Positions 36,691-45,776 of a stretch of DNA of 64,000 nt are shown here, in pieces. The notes beneath the pieces were generated by a model. It saw only the letters and a list, made by a program, of their open reading frames with translations, did not search any database and was not told where the DNA came from. Every line of letters starts with the position of its first letter. The first letter of the stretch is position 1. Where the stretch lies: positions 45,429-109,428 of the forward strand of contig CABXIU010000006.1 in the NCBI GenBank assembly GCA_902512305.1. Reading direction: 5' to 3'. The position numbers and the translations under genes are program-made. The DNA comes from an uncultured Gammaproteobacteria bacterium. Its GTDB lineage: Bacteria > Pseudomonadota > Gammaproteobacteria > PS1 > Pseudothioglobaceae.

Positions 36691-37827
36691 CTTAATTGAT
36701 AAATGCTTTGAGAGTGCGAAGATTAGGAATGCCAATATTGGAAAGATTAAGAAACTACTTTTGATTGATGTAGCCTGTGCAATCAACCCAATGAATAATG
36801 GACCTATAAGCATTCCCCCATAACCCAGAGTTGCGATGCTCGCTATTGCTGTACCTTGAGGTATATTTTTGTCATTTCCTGCTCGAGAAAAAGCTAACGG
36901 TATGATGACTGCTATACCTAATCCTATTAAACCACAACCTATCACTAATGGAAGAAGGGATTCAAATGTAACTAAAATTATGGAACCTATTATTGCAACT
37001 AATCCCGAGTATCGGGCCGTCTTATAAGGTCCGATGACAGATACAATTTTGTCACCCATCAATCTCATGGTAAACATACAAATTGCAAAAGCAGTATAAC
37101 CTAAAGCTGCACTACCTTCATCAATGCTGGCAACGCTAATAAGAAAAATTGCGCTCCAGTCAGCAATAGCACCTTCACCCAATGAAGCAAAAAATGTTAT
37201 AAAGGCTATGGCAAGCAAAGGTCCTCTAGGTATTGAAATGAATGGAACATTTTTATCTCTTTGCCTTTTCTTAGATTGAAAAGGAATTGTCAAAATACTT
37301 AGTGCAACCAAAAAAATTACAATTGAGCTGATTGTAAAATGCGTCTTTACACCAAGACTATAGGTTGCTAATAAAACTCCAAACCCAGCTCCAATTCCTG
37401 AACCAAGACTCCACATTGCATGAAAGGATGACATTAAAGGTCGCTCATATTTACGTTCAACTTCTGCTGCCCAGGCATTCATTGCAACGTCAATTCCTCC
37501 ATGAATTCCTCCAAAAAATATAATTGCAGCAATCAGCATCCAGATTGAGTTAGCATATGCGATGAAGATCAGGGTTAGTGGAAGAAATATACTGCTAGCA
37601 GTCTTGGTCACAAATGCAGCACCAAAACGATCAGCAGCTCTTCCAAAAATAGAGAATGCAACAACAGCTGATAAACCCATTAAGAAAATTAATGATCCTA
37701 AAGAGGCCGGCGATAAACCATGAATATTTGAAATTGCAGGAATACGTGACGCCCAAGTTCCAAATAAAGCACCATTAATAGCAAAAATCATTAAGACTGC
37801 AAATCTACTGTTTCTAAAGAATTTCAT
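36682..37827 (-). CDS. MFS transporter (YbjJ-like)
   Basis: A 381-residue major facilitator protein with twelve hydrophobic segments, beginning RFAVLMIFAINGALFGTWASRIPAI, a start typical of the YbjJ-like group. The short length and the loop GGIHGGIDVAMNAWAAEVERKYERPLMSSFHAMWSLGSGIGAGFG fit that branch. Substrates of the group are not well established. It stands alone between queA and sucD. Confidence 0.82.
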   Translation of the reverse strand: MKFFRNSRFAVLMIFAINGALFGTWASRIPAISNIHGLSPASLGSLIFLMGLSAVVAFSIFGRAADRFGAAFVTKTASSIFLPLTLIFIAYANSIWMLIAAIIFFGGIHGGIDVAMNAWAAEVERKYERPLMSSFHAMWSLGSGIGAGFGVLLATYSLGVKTHFTISSIVIFLVALSILTIPFQSKKRQRDKNVPFISIPRGPLLAIAFITFFASLGEGAIADWSAIFLISVASIDEGSAALGYTAFAICMFTMRLMGDKIVSVIGPYKTARYSGLVAIIGSIILVTFESLLPLVIGCGLIGLGIAVIIPLAFSRAGNDKNIPQGTAIASIATLGYGGMLIGPLFIGLIAQATSIKSSFLIFPILAFLIFALSKHLSIKSA

Positions 37828-37856
37828 CCAACTTTAAATAATAAATTAAAAAACTA

Positions 37857-38723
37857 TTATAAGGCCTCAAGTAATGTTTGACCCATTAAAGCAGGGGTTG
37901 GTGAAACGCTTACACCAGCATTATTGAGTGCTTGAATTTTACTTTTTGCATCTCCAGAACCTCCACTAATTACAGCACCTGCATGACCCATTCTTTTTCC
38001 TTTTGGTGCTGTTAGTCCGGCAATATAAGAAACAACAGGTTTGGTGATATTTGATTTGATATACTCTGCAGCTTCCTCTTCAGCGCTGCCTCCAATTTCT
38101 CCAACCATGACAATTGAATGTGTATCCTTATCAGCTTCAAATAATTTCAGACAGTCAATAAAGTTCATTCCTTGTACCGGGTCTCCACCAATACCTATGC
38201 AGGTGCTTTGGCCGAGACCTGCAAGTGTAGTCTGATGAACCGCTTCATAGGTTAGAGTTCCCGAACGAGAGACAATTCCAACCGTTCCACTTTTATGAAT
38301 ATTGCCAGGCATAATTCCAAGTTTACATTCATCAGGCGTAATAACTCCAGGGCAGTTAGGACCAATGAGTCTTGATTTGCTATCAGTAATAATAGCTTTA
38401 ACCTTAATCATATCTTGCACAGGGATCCCTTCAGTAATACATGCGATGACCGGCATTTCTGCCTCAATTGCCTCAACGATAGATGCGTATGCAAATCTCG
38501 GCGGAACATAAATCATTGTGGCATTGGCACCTGTTTCACTCATGGCTTCTTTGACAGAATTAAATACAGGCTTTTCTAAGTGAGTTTGTCCACCTTTTCC
38601 TGGAGTCACACCTCCGACAAAGTTAGTGCCATAAGCAATCGATTGTTCTGAGTGAAAAGTGCCTTGTTTTCCAGTGAAACCTTGACAAATTACTTTTGTT
38701 TTATTGTTAATTAGTACGCTCAT
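37857..38723 (-). CDS. sucD: Succinyl-CoA synthetase alpha subunit
   Basis: SucD is the CoA-binding subunit that carries the catalytic phosphohistidine in the TCA-cycle enzyme that makes ATP from succinyl-CoA. The 288 residues show [21 protein letters not shown] near the start, [10 protein letters not shown] in the middle and the active-site region [18 protein letters not shown], in which the histidine is conserved. It overlaps sucC by four bases. Confidence 0.96.
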   Translation of the reverse strand: MSVLINNKTKVICQGFTGKQGTFHSEQSIAYGTNFVGGVTPGKGGQTHLEKPVFNSVKEAMSETGANATMIYVPPRFAYASIVEAIEAEMPVIACITEGIPVQDMIKVKAIITDSKSRLIGPNCPGVITPDECKLGIMPGNIHKSGTVGIVSRSGTLTYEAVHQTTLAGLGQSTCIGIGGDPVQGMNFIDCLKLFEADKDTHSIVMVGEIGGSAEEEAAEYIKSNITKPVVSYIAGLTAPKGKRMGHAGAVISGGSGDAKSKIQALNNAGVSVSPTPALMGQTLLEAL

Positions 38724-39880
38724 TTAGCCATCTCCACAACTTGTTTTGCAGCCTTTGTTAAGTCCGCCTCTGTGATGATATCAAAGTTACTAGCACTTAA
38801 AATTTCTAAACCTTCTGCTGCATTAGTGCCTTCAAGACGAACTACAATCGGTAGGATTAATCCTACTTTTTCAATTGCCTGAAGGATGCCATTAGCAATA
38901 AGGTCGCATCGGACTATGCCTCCAAAAATGTTAACTAAAATCGCTTTAACATTTTTTCCACTTTGGATAATTTCAAAAGCTTTTGCGACTCTTTCAGATG
39001 TTGTTCCTCCACCGACATCTAGGAAGTTTGCAGGTGAACCACCATGGTATTCAATTAAATCCATAGTTGCCATGGCTAGCCCAGCACCATTGACCATGCA
39101 CCCAACTGTTCCATCTAGAGAGATATAATTTAATTGATGCTCACTGGCACTTCTTTCTTTTTCATCTTCTTGCGCAACATCTCTAAGAATTGAAATTGAT
39201 TCATTTCTATAGAGTGCATTGTCATCAAAATCAATTTTGCCATCAAGTGCCATTATTTGATTATCACTTGTTATGATTAGTGGATTGATTTCAATAAGAT
39301 TGGCATCATGTCCTGTAAAAATTGCATAAAGACCAAGAAGAGTTTTTGCAAATTGATCATGAAGAGATGCATCTAGACTTAATTCATTTGAAATCTCATT
39401 GCATTCATCAATTGTTATTTTTCCAAGAGGATCAATTTTTTTCTTAATAATTTTTTCAGGAGTTTCAGAAGCAACTTTTTCAATATCCATCCCTCCTTCG
39501 GTTGAAGCTAACACAGTAATTCGCTCTGATCCTCTATCAACAAGTAATCCTAGGTACAATTCTTTATTTATATCTTGACCTGCCTCAATAATGACCTCAT
39601 TGATGGGCTGACCATTTGAGTCTGTTTGCGGTGTTATCAAATTTTTTCCTAACAATTTCTTACTAGCACTTATTGCATCTTGGATGTTTTTACATACTAT
39701 TACACCTCCGCCTTTCCCTCTTCCGCCAGCATGAACTTGAGCTTTTACAACCCAAATTGAGCCTCCTAATTTTTCGCAAGCGGCTTCTGTTTTATTTGCA
39801 TTTGACACAACAATAAAGTTTGGCACTTTAATACCATTTTTCTTGAATAAGTCTTTAGCCTGGTATTCGTGTATATGCAT
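38720..39880 (-). CDS. sucC: Succinyl-CoA synthetase beta subunit
   Basis: SucC provides the nucleotide-binding ATP-grasp domain and the succinate site. The 386 residues begin [17 protein letters not shown], with the ATP-grasp segment [22 protein letters not shown], and the succinate-side motif [33 protein letters not shown]. The order sucC-sucD is standard, but the usual sucAB genes are not adjacent. Confidence 0.96.
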   Translation of the reverse strand: MHIHEYQAKDLFKKNGIKVPNFIVVSNANKTEAACEKLGGSIWVVKAQVHAGGRGKGGGVIVCKNIQDAISASKKLLGKNLITPQTDSNGQPINEVIIEAGQDINKELYLGLLVDRGSERITVLASTEGGMDIEKVASETPEKIIKKKIDPLGKITIDECNEISNELSLDASLHDQFAKTLLGLYAIFTGHDANLIEINPLIITSDNQIMALDGKIDFDDNALYRNESISILRDVAQEDEKERSASEHQLNYISLDGTVGCMVNGAGLAMATMDLIEYHGGSPANFLDVGGGTTSERVAKAFEIIQSGKNVKAILVNIFGGIVRCDLIANGILQAIEKVGLILPIVVRLEGTNAAEGLEILSASNFDIITEADLTKAAKQVVEMAK

Positions 39881-40054
39881 ATAATTTATTTATTTATGGT
39901 TAAAATATAAGGTGACACATTTTATCATTCTTCGATTGAAGACTTGATTTTATTAAGCTGTTTCTTTAAATGATGAATATATCTGATCCAGCTTATTAAA
40001 ATCTCTTTTCGCAAACATAGCTCACGATTAAAAAAAATTGTAGGATCAAAAATT

Positions 40055-40615
40055 ATGAATTACAGTACCAGTCAGTTTAAAAATGGCTTGAAATTAATGC
40101 TTGATGGGAACCCATGTTCAATTGTCAACAATGAAATTGTTAAGCCTGGAAAAGGCCAGGCCTTTAATAGGGTCAAGTTTAAAGATCTCATAACTGGAAA
40201 AACTCTTGAAAAAACTTTTAAATCTGGTGAGTCACTTGAGGCTGCTGATGTTATGGAACTTGAGATGCAATACTTATATTCTGATGGTGAAAAATGGCAT
40301 TTTATGGAGCCTGAATCGTTTGAACAATTTGATCTTGGAAAGGAGTCTATGGGAACTTCATTAAACTATCTGGTAGAGCAAGATAATTGTATTGTAACGC
40401 TTTGGAATAATAATCCAATTTCTGTATCTCCGCCTAACCATGTAACCTTAGAGGTAGTTGATACTGATCCTGGTCTAAAGGGAGATACAGCAGGTACCGG
40501 CGGAAAACCAGCCACCCTGAATACAGGAGTTGTTGTTCAGGTACCTTTATTTGTAGGTATAGGTGATAAGGTCAAAGTTGACACACGAACGAACGAATAT
40601 ACTGGGCGTGCCTAA
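40055..40615 (+). CDS. efp: Elongation factor P
   Basis: EF-P relieves ribosome stalling at polyproline stretches. The 186 residues form three beta-barrel domains. The lysine that receives beta-lysine is K33, in the loop [11 protein letters not shown]. The next gene encodes the modifying enzyme EpmA, which supports the R-beta-lysyl modification pathway. The companion aminomutase EpmB is not in this window. Confidence 0.96.
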   Translation: MNYSTSQFKNGLKLMLDGNPCSIVNNEIVKPGKGQAFNRVKFKDLITGKTLEKTFKSGESLEAADVMELEMQYLYSDGEKWHFMEPESFEQFDLGKESMGTSLNYLVEQDNCIVTLWNNNPISVSPPNHVTLEVVDTDPGLKGDTAGTGGKPATLNTGVVVQVPLFVGIGDKVKVDTRTNEYTGRA

Positions 40616-40626
40616 TCTATGCCCTC

Positions 40627-41517
40627 ATGTCTAAGTTCAAAGAAAATCTTGTAAATTATCAAAATCTAACTCGAAAAATTAGAGATTTTTTTTATTCACG
40701 TCAAGTCATTGAGGTTGTAACTCCTTCTCTTCTGGATACGCCAACAACTGATGTATATATTGATAGTATTGAATTGTCAGTCAACCATGCACTATCAAAA
40801 TCTTCTAAATTTTATTTACACACCTCACCTGAATTAGAAATGAAGCGACTATTGTCTAAAGGAAGTGGTGATATATTTCAAATTTGTCAGGTATTTAGAG
40901 ACAATGAACAAGGAAATATTAACTCTAATGAATTTACAATGTTGGAGTTTTATAGAGTTGATTTTGATATGCATCAATTGATGGATGAGATTGAGGAGTT
41001 ATTGGTTGTTCTTGGAAAAAATGACCCTGTTCAAAAGATGTCATATGCTCAAGCTTTCTTTGATTTTTCAGATATTGATATCTTAAATTCTGATATTGAA
41101 GAGCTAAAGAAAATTCTACAATCCCTTGGTCTAAATTCTGATTATGATTGGATAGAGGATATGCAAACAGTTCTTTTTGTTCATCTTATTGAGCCAAAAC
41201 TCAAAGACATTCCGGTTTGCTTTATTTATGATTTTCCAAAGCACCAGGCTGCTCTGGCTCAGATTGATGGCCTTGTTGCAAATCGATTTGAAATGTATAT
41301 AAAGGGGATTGAAATTGCAAATGGCTATCAGGAGTTACAAAGCAGTGAGGATTATCGCTCAAGATTCAATCAGGAATTAATTAAAAGAGAAAAGTTATCC
41401 AAAAGTATTCCGGCCATTGATGAGCAATTCCTAAAAGAGCTTTCAAGTTCATCACTTCCTTTTTGTTCAGGTGTTGCAATTGGAATAGAAAGATTATTTA
41501 CGTTAACAAGCCTATAA
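40627..41517 (+). CDS. epmA: Elongation factor P beta-lysine ligase EpmA
   Basis: EpmA (GenX/PoxA) is a class II lysyl-tRNA synthetase paralogue that attaches beta-lysine to EF-P. The 296 residues hold the catalytic domain only, with no anticodon-binding domain, which separates it from LysS. Motif 2 appears as FQICQVFRDNEQGNINSNEFTMLEFYR and motif 3 as CSGVAIGIERLF. It begins 11 bases after efp, so modifier and substrate are co-transcribed. Confidence 0.95.
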   Translation: MSKFKENLVNYQNLTRKIRDFFYSRQVIEVVTPSLLDTPTTDVYIDSIELSVNHALSKSSKFYLHTSPELEMKRLLSKGSGDIFQICQVFRDNEQGNINSNEFTMLEFYRVDFDMHQLMDEIEELLVVLGKNDPVQKMSYAQAFFDFSDIDILNSDIEELKKILQSLGLNSDYDWIEDMQTVLFVHLIEPKLKDIPVCFIYDFPKHQAALAQIDGLVANRFEMYIKGIEIANGYQELQSSEDYRSRFNQELIKREKLSKSIPAIDEQFLKELSSSSLPFCSGVAIGIERLFTLTSL

Positions 41518-41630
41518 TTGTTTACAAATAATAATTAACGAGTATTTGTATAGGACTTTAAAGAAAAATCTTTTAGAAGGCTAAATCTTTACATCAGATG
41601 AATCCATAATTAATGAGGAGGAGGTTTGCA

Positions 41631-42239
41631 GTGAAAAAAATTTTTATAGCTTATGGTCATCACAATACTAAAGATTCATTTAATTCAGCTGTCAGGGATA
41701 CCTTTATTGATGAGGCACAAAAGTGCGGCTATGAAATAGATCTTGTAAATTTATTTGACGAAAAAGAACAACTTCCGTTTTATAATCAGAATATTAACCC
41801 TCCCCCTAAGCTAGTTTTAGACTATAGGAAAAGACTTGAATCAAGTGATGTGATGTTTTTGATAGGCGCTTGTCATAATCTCAGACTCAATAGTATTTTA
41901 GAAAATTGGATCGATTGGGTGCTTCATCCTAAATGGTTTTTTTCTTATAGATCGATGTTTACTGATAGTAAATATTTTAAAAATTATGGCTTCCCTGTTC
42001 CCGGTGCGATGAAAGGTAAATTAGGAATCGTTTCAATAAGCTACGGCGGGCCTATGGTTAGTTATTGGAATTTTTCTTTTTTTGACAATATTCCCTTTAG
42101 AAGGCTAAAAAAATCTGTGTTTCAATTAGGTGGCTTGAAAACTAAATACATTAGATTTTATTCTGTATTACCCAACATGAATAAACATATTTTTGAAAAT
42201 CATATGGAAAGCGTTAGAAAGCTTGTAAGGAGTTTATAA
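41631..42239 (+). CDS. Flavodoxin-fold NAD(P)H oxidoreductase
   Basis: The track starts at an ATG (41613) that overlaps the Shine-Dalgarno. A GTG at 41631 lies six bases after GAGGAGGAGG and is preferred, giving a 202-residue protein. The fold is that of NAD(P)H:quinone oxidoreductases: a first beta strand KKIFIAYGHHNTKDSFN for the FMN phosphate, then a WIDWVLHPKWFFSY region and GKLGIVSISYGGP. It probably reduces quinones or nitro-compounds with two electrons. Its substrate is not known. Confidence 0.7.
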   Translation: MKKIFIAYGHHNTKDSFNSAVRDTFIDEAQKCGYEIDLVNLFDEKEQLPFYNQNINPPPKLVLDYRKRLESSDVMFLIGACHNLRLNSILENWIDWVLHPKWFFSYRSMFTDSKYFKNYGFPVPGAMKGKLGIVSISYGGPMVSYWNFSFFDNIPFRRLKKSVFQLGGLKTKYIRFYSVLPNMNKHIFENHMESVRKLVRSL

Positions 42240-42279
42240 TTAATTTGATACCTAACCTAAATTAAAGTCTTAATAAACT

Positions 42280-42729
42280 TTGAATAATTCAAACATACCT
42301 TTTTGGGAGAGTAAATCGTTAGATGAAATGAGTGAACAAGAGTGGGAGTCACTCTGTGACGGTTGCGCACGCTGTTGCCTTCATAAGCTGGAAGATGATA
42401 GCAATGAAAAAGTTTACTTTACAGATGTTGCTTGTCATTATCTAGATGAAGAAACTTGCTCTTGTCCTCATTATTTAGACCGTCAAAAATATGTTCCTGA
42501 CTGCTTGAGTATTAACTCAGATTGGGGGGAAAAGTTTAATTGGCTCCCAACAACCTGTGCATATCGGTTACTATATGAAGGCAAGAGCTTGCAAGAATGG
42601 CACCCACTTATCAGTGGAGATAAAGAAAGCGTTCATCTTGCAGGAATTTCAGTAAGAGGAAGATGTTATAAAGATAATGAAATTAACGAAAATCAATTAT
42701 TCGAACATATCATTAATTGGGTGGAATAA
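42280..42729 (+). CDS. YcgN family (UPF0260) cysteine-cluster protein
   Basis: This 149-residue protein matches the YcgN/UPF0260 family, with CDGCARCCLHKLED and several further conserved cysteines (CHYLDEETCSCPHY, DCLSI, CAYRLLYEG). The pattern suggests metal or iron-sulfur binding, but the function is not established. A TTG start (42280) is implied because the conserved family start PFWESKSLDEMS lies upstream of the first ATG. It ends immediately before the next gene. Confidence 0.82.
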   Translation: MNNSNIPFWESKSLDEMSEQEWESLCDGCARCCLHKLEDDSNEKVYFTDVACHYLDEETCSCPHYLDRQKYVPDCLSINSDWGEKFNWLPTTCAYRLLYEGKSLQEWHPLISGDKESVHLAGISVRGRCYKDNEINENQLFEHIINWVE

Positions 42730-43122
42730 GTGAATAAATTAATTGCAATAATTTTTAGCTTAATGATAACGTCAAGCGCTATTGCAGATGAATGGCCCCA
42801 TGAGAATATTTCGAATGCAGATTTTGCTCTAGAAATCCAAGATAGAGAGCCAATTAATATTATTGAAGAGATCGACAATTCTTTCGGTAAAATCTACTTT
42901 TTTACTAATATTCGCAACCTTCAGGGTCAAAGTGTTACACATCGCTGGATTTATAATCATAAAGTAATGGCTGATGTTGTATTTGATATAAATGGACCCA
43001 GATGGAGAGTTTGGTCATCAAAAAATCTTTGGCCTACTTGGCTGGGAGAGTGGACAGTGGAAGTGCTAAACTCAAATGGCGAAGTGCTTTATAAAAAAGA
43101 ATTTAACTATATAAATAAATAA
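42730..43122 (+). CDS. DUF2914 domain protein with signal peptide
   Basis: A 130-residue exported protein starting at GTG, directly after the YcgN gene. Residues 1-19 form a signal peptide ([16 protein letters not shown]). The mature part is a single DUF2914 domain ([46 protein letters not shown]), an immunoglobulin-like fold of unknown function found in secreted or periplasmic proteins. The stop overlaps the argG start (TAATG). Confidence 0.78.
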   Translation: MNKLIAIIFSLMITSSAIADEWPHENISNADFALEIQDREPINIIEEIDNSFGKIYFFTNIRNLQGQSVTHRWIYNHKVMADVVFDINGPRWRVWSSKNLWPTWLGEWTVEVLNSNGEVLYKKEFNYINK

Positions 43123-44318
43123 TGAAGAAAGTTGTATTGGCGTATTCAGGAGGCCTAGATACTAGTATTATTGCTAAGTGGCTACAAGAAACTTACGGTT
43201 GTGAGGTGGTTACTTTTACGGCAGATATTGGTCAGGGTGAAGAGGTTGAGCCAGCCCGATTAAAAGCTCAGGCAATGGGCATTAAGGAAATATATATTGA
43301 AGATTTACGTGAGGAGTTTGCACGTGATTTTGTTTTTCCAATGTTTAGAGCAAATGCTATCTATGAAGGCGAGTATCTTTTGGGTACTTCAATAGCAAGG
43401 CCTTTGATTTCTAAAAGGTTGGTGGAGATTGCAAAAGAAGTTGGTGCAGATGCAATCTCTCATGGAGCTACTGGCAAAGGTAATGATCAAGTAAGGTTTG
43501 AACTGAACGCTTATGCCATCAATTCAGAAATTCAAATTATCGCCCCCTGGCGTGAATGGGATTTGTCTTCGCGCGAAAGCTTAATGAATTATGCTGAGAA
43601 AAATAACATCGAGGTTGATTATAAAAAACAATCAAAAAAATCCCCGTATTCAATGGATGCTAACCTTCTTCATATTTCCTATGAAGGAGATGTCTTAGAG
43701 GATCCATGGCAGGAGGCTGAAGAAGAGATGTGGCGTTGGACGGTATCACCAGAAAATGCTCCAGATAAACCAGAATATGTTGAGTTATCCTATGAAAAAG
43801 GTGACATCGTAGCAATCAATGGTCAGTCGATGTCCCCAGCTACAGTCATGGAGAAATTGAATGAACTTGCTGGAGCTCATGGAATAGGTAGGCTTGATAT
43901 TGTTGAGAATCGATTTGTTGGCATGAAGTCAAGAGGCTGTTATGAAACGCCTGCTGGAACAATCATGTTAAAAGCTCATCGAGCGATAGAATCATTAACT
44001 TTGGATCGTGAAGCTGCTCATCTCAAGGATGAGTTAATGCCGAAGTATGCAAAATTAATTTACAATGGTTTTTGGTTCGCACCAGAACGTGAAATGATGC
44101 AGGCAGCTATTGATGCTTCTCAGGAAAATGTGAGCGGTGAAGTCAGATTAAAGTTGTATAAAGGAAGCACATCAGTCGTTGGTAGAAAATCAAATAACAG
44201 CTTATTTAGTGAAAAAATAGCAACATTTGAGGATGATGAAGGTGCATATAACCAAAAGGATGCTGAAGGTTTTATCAAGCTTAATGCACTTCGACTTAGA
44301 CTAAAATCTCTCCAATAA
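43122..44318 (+). CDS. argG: Argininosuccinate synthase
   Basis: ArgG joins citrulline and aspartate using ATP in arginine synthesis. The 398 residues begin with the PP-loop [16 protein letters not shown], followed by [16 protein letters not shown] and [16 protein letters not shown], and match the usual length. It is the third gene of a tightly packed run, and a phosphoesterase gene follows two bases later. Confidence 0.96.
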   Translation: MKKVVLAYSGGLDTSIIAKWLQETYGCEVVTFTADIGQGEEVEPARLKAQAMGIKEIYIEDLREEFARDFVFPMFRANAIYEGEYLLGTSIARPLISKRLVEIAKEVGADAISHGATGKGNDQVRFELNAYAINSEIQIIAPWREWDLSSRESLMNYAEKNNIEVDYKKQSKKSPYSMDANLLHISYEGDVLEDPWQEAEEEMWRWTVSPENAPDKPEYVELSYEKGDIVAINGQSMSPATVMEKLNELAGAHGIGRLDIVENRFVGMKSRGCYETPAGTIMLKAHRAIESLTLDREAAHLKDELMPKYAKLIYNGFWFAPEREMMQAAIDASQENVSGEVRLKLYKGSTSVVGRKSNNSLFSEKIATFEDDEGAYNQKDAEGFIKLNALRLRLKSLQ

Positions 44319-44320
44319 AA

Positions 44321-44809
44321 GTGATAGAAGTTGGTATTCTCTCTGATACTCATGGGGTGATTCATCCTGAAATAGTCAAGCTTATGAATACCTGTGATTT
44401 TGTTATTCATGCAGGAGATATTATCGATGAAGATTCCTTGGCTGTGCTTAAACCTAAACAAAAAATGATAGCTGTCAAAGGTAATAACGATATATATATT
44501 ACTTCCCTTGGAGAGGTGGAGATGCTAAATCTTCCTGGGGGAAATATAGCTGTAGAGCATGGTCATAGGCATGGACATACTCAACCGAGTCATGGCTCTT
44601 TGAGGCAGGCTTATCCAAATGCTAAGGTTATAGTTTATGGCCATACTCATAAGCAAGTTATTGACAAAGAGCAATCAACATGGGTTGTTAACCCTGGCTC
44701 AGCAGGAAAGATTCGGAATTATGGGGCCGCAAAGTGTTTAAAGCTTACTATTAAAAGTGATCAAGAGTGGGTTATTGAGCCGCAGATTTTTGATGACGTG
44801 TTTAATTGA
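44321..44809 (+). CDS. YfcE-type metallophosphoesterase
   Basis: A 162-residue calcineurin-like phosphoesterase of the YfcE/MJ0936 group. Metal-binding motifs are ILSDTHG, HAGDIID, VKGNND, HGHRHG and VYGHTHKQ. Family members hydrolyse phosphodiesters, but the physiological substrate is generally unknown. It uses a GTG start directly after argG. The end is 36 bases from a convergent SlyD-like gene. Confidence 0.87.
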   Translation: MIEVGILSDTHGVIHPEIVKLMNTCDFVIHAGDIIDEDSLAVLKPKQKMIAVKGNNDIYITSLGEVEMLNLPGGNIAVEHGHRHGHTQPSHGSLRQAYPNAKVIVYGHTHKQVIDKEQSTWVVNPGSAGKIRNYGAAKCLKLTIKSDQEWVIEPQIFDDVFN

Positions 44810-44845
44810 TTTTTGAGCAAACTAATTTTAATATTAGAACAACAA

Positions 44846-45316
44846 TTATTCGATTGAACCACCCTCAATAATTTCATCAGCTGTAGCGTCACGAATAGAT
44901 AAAACTTCAACATAAAAAATGATGTCTTTTCCTGCTAAAGGGTGATTCCCATCAATGGTTAGTTGCCCATCTTCAATATGAGTCACAGTAAAGTCTTTGG
45001 TTCCACCCTTATCGTTTTGCATTGTGACACTAGCACCTATGAACCTATACTCTAAGGGCACATTATTGATGTCATCAGTGAAAATTAATTCATCAATTTT
45101 TGGACCAAAGGCATCTTCAGAATTTAAAAGAATTTCAACTTTATCACCAACACATTTACCTTCAAGTTCTTTTGTTACTTGATTAAATAATAATGTATTG
45201 TCTCCTTGAACATATCCCAATGGATCTTCGACTTGCTCAATGACTTCTCCATTCGATTTATCAACAATCCTGTAGGTTAGTTCAACATATTTATTGGTAG
45301 AAATTGTATCAGTCAT
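44846..45316 (-). CDS. FKBP-type peptidyl-prolyl isomerase, SlyD-like
   Basis: A 156-residue SlyD-type isomerase with the FKBP domain interrupted by the chaperone (IF) insert (about residues 70-125, GPKIDELIFTDDINNVPLEYRFIGASV). Conserved parts are NKYVELTYRIVDKSNGEVIE and GNHPLAGKDIIFYVEVLSI. It lacks the long His-rich metal-binding tail of E. coli SlyD, so a nickel role is unlikely. It should act as a folding helper in the cytoplasm. Confidence 0.9.
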   Translation of the reverse strand: MTDTISTNKYVELTYRIVDKSNGEVIEQVEDPLGYVQGDNTLLFNQVTKELEGKCVGDKVEILLNSEDAFGPKIDELIFTDDINNVPLEYRFIGASVTMQNDKGGTKDFTVTHIEDGQLTIDGNHPLAGKDIIFYVEVLSIRDATADEIIEGGSIE

Positions 45317-45325
45317 TCAATAATT

Positions 45326-45676
45326 CTAAAAAATTGTCGCACCAAAAATTTTGATTTCATCATCCTCGACACCCAATACTAGTCTCCCTAAAAATTCGCC
45401 TGGAACTTCGTTGCTATTTTGTTTATAAAGGATTGAAATATAATCACCTCTTCTCAAACATCCCAAAAATTCCCTTTCAATAGAAAGGCTAGATAAAAAT
45501 TTATTCTTTGTCCATTGCTTTCCTATCTCAACTTCATTCGCGCCCATTATCATCTCTTTTGAGAAGTGTTTTATAAAGCCAAGATAGTCTCTTTTATTGG
45601 AGGACTCTACGAGATCATCCCACATTGGGTTAGCAATTTCGAGTATTTCTTTGTCAGTTTTTTCGAGTAGATTCAT
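45326..45676 (-). CDS. Hypothetical protein, possible NTF2-like fold (116 aa)
   Basis: I do not recognise this 116-residue protein. It is acidic, has no signal peptide or membrane helix, and has the alpha-then-beta pattern of small NTF2-like proteins (helical first 60 residues, then strands such as LGRLVLGVEDDEIKIFGATI). It lies nine bases upstream of the SlyD-like gene on the same strand and is probably co-transcribed with it. Confidence 0.6.
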   Translation of the reverse strand: MNLLEKTDKEILEIANPMWDDLVESSNKRDYLGFIKHFSKEMIMGANEVEIGKQWTKNKFLSSLSIEREFLGCLRRGDYISILYKQNSNEVPGEFLGRLVLGVEDDEIKIFGATIF

Positions 45677-45727
45677 ATAAATAACCTATGACTTAAGTTT
45701 ACAAAATTAGTATTATAGATAATAAAC

Positions 45728-45755
45728 AATTGAGACCTCAATAGAGGCCTCAATT
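45728..45755 (-). terminator. Hairpin at the end of the apr operon
   Basis: AATTGAG and CTCAATT arms, plus an inner CCTC/GAGG stem and loop AATA, give an 11-bp interrupted stem 22 bases after the aprA stop codon. The T-rich tail is imperfect on the minus strand, so efficiency is uncertain. Confidence 0.5.
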
Positions 45756-45776
45756 TTAAATATTTCAGATATTCTA

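Noticed and set aside
39950-40010. Imperfect inverted repeat (TTAAGCTG...CAGCTTATTAA) before efp as a riboswitch or terminator
   Set aside because: The arms mismatch, the loop is about 27 bases and no T-run or known riboswitch core follows.
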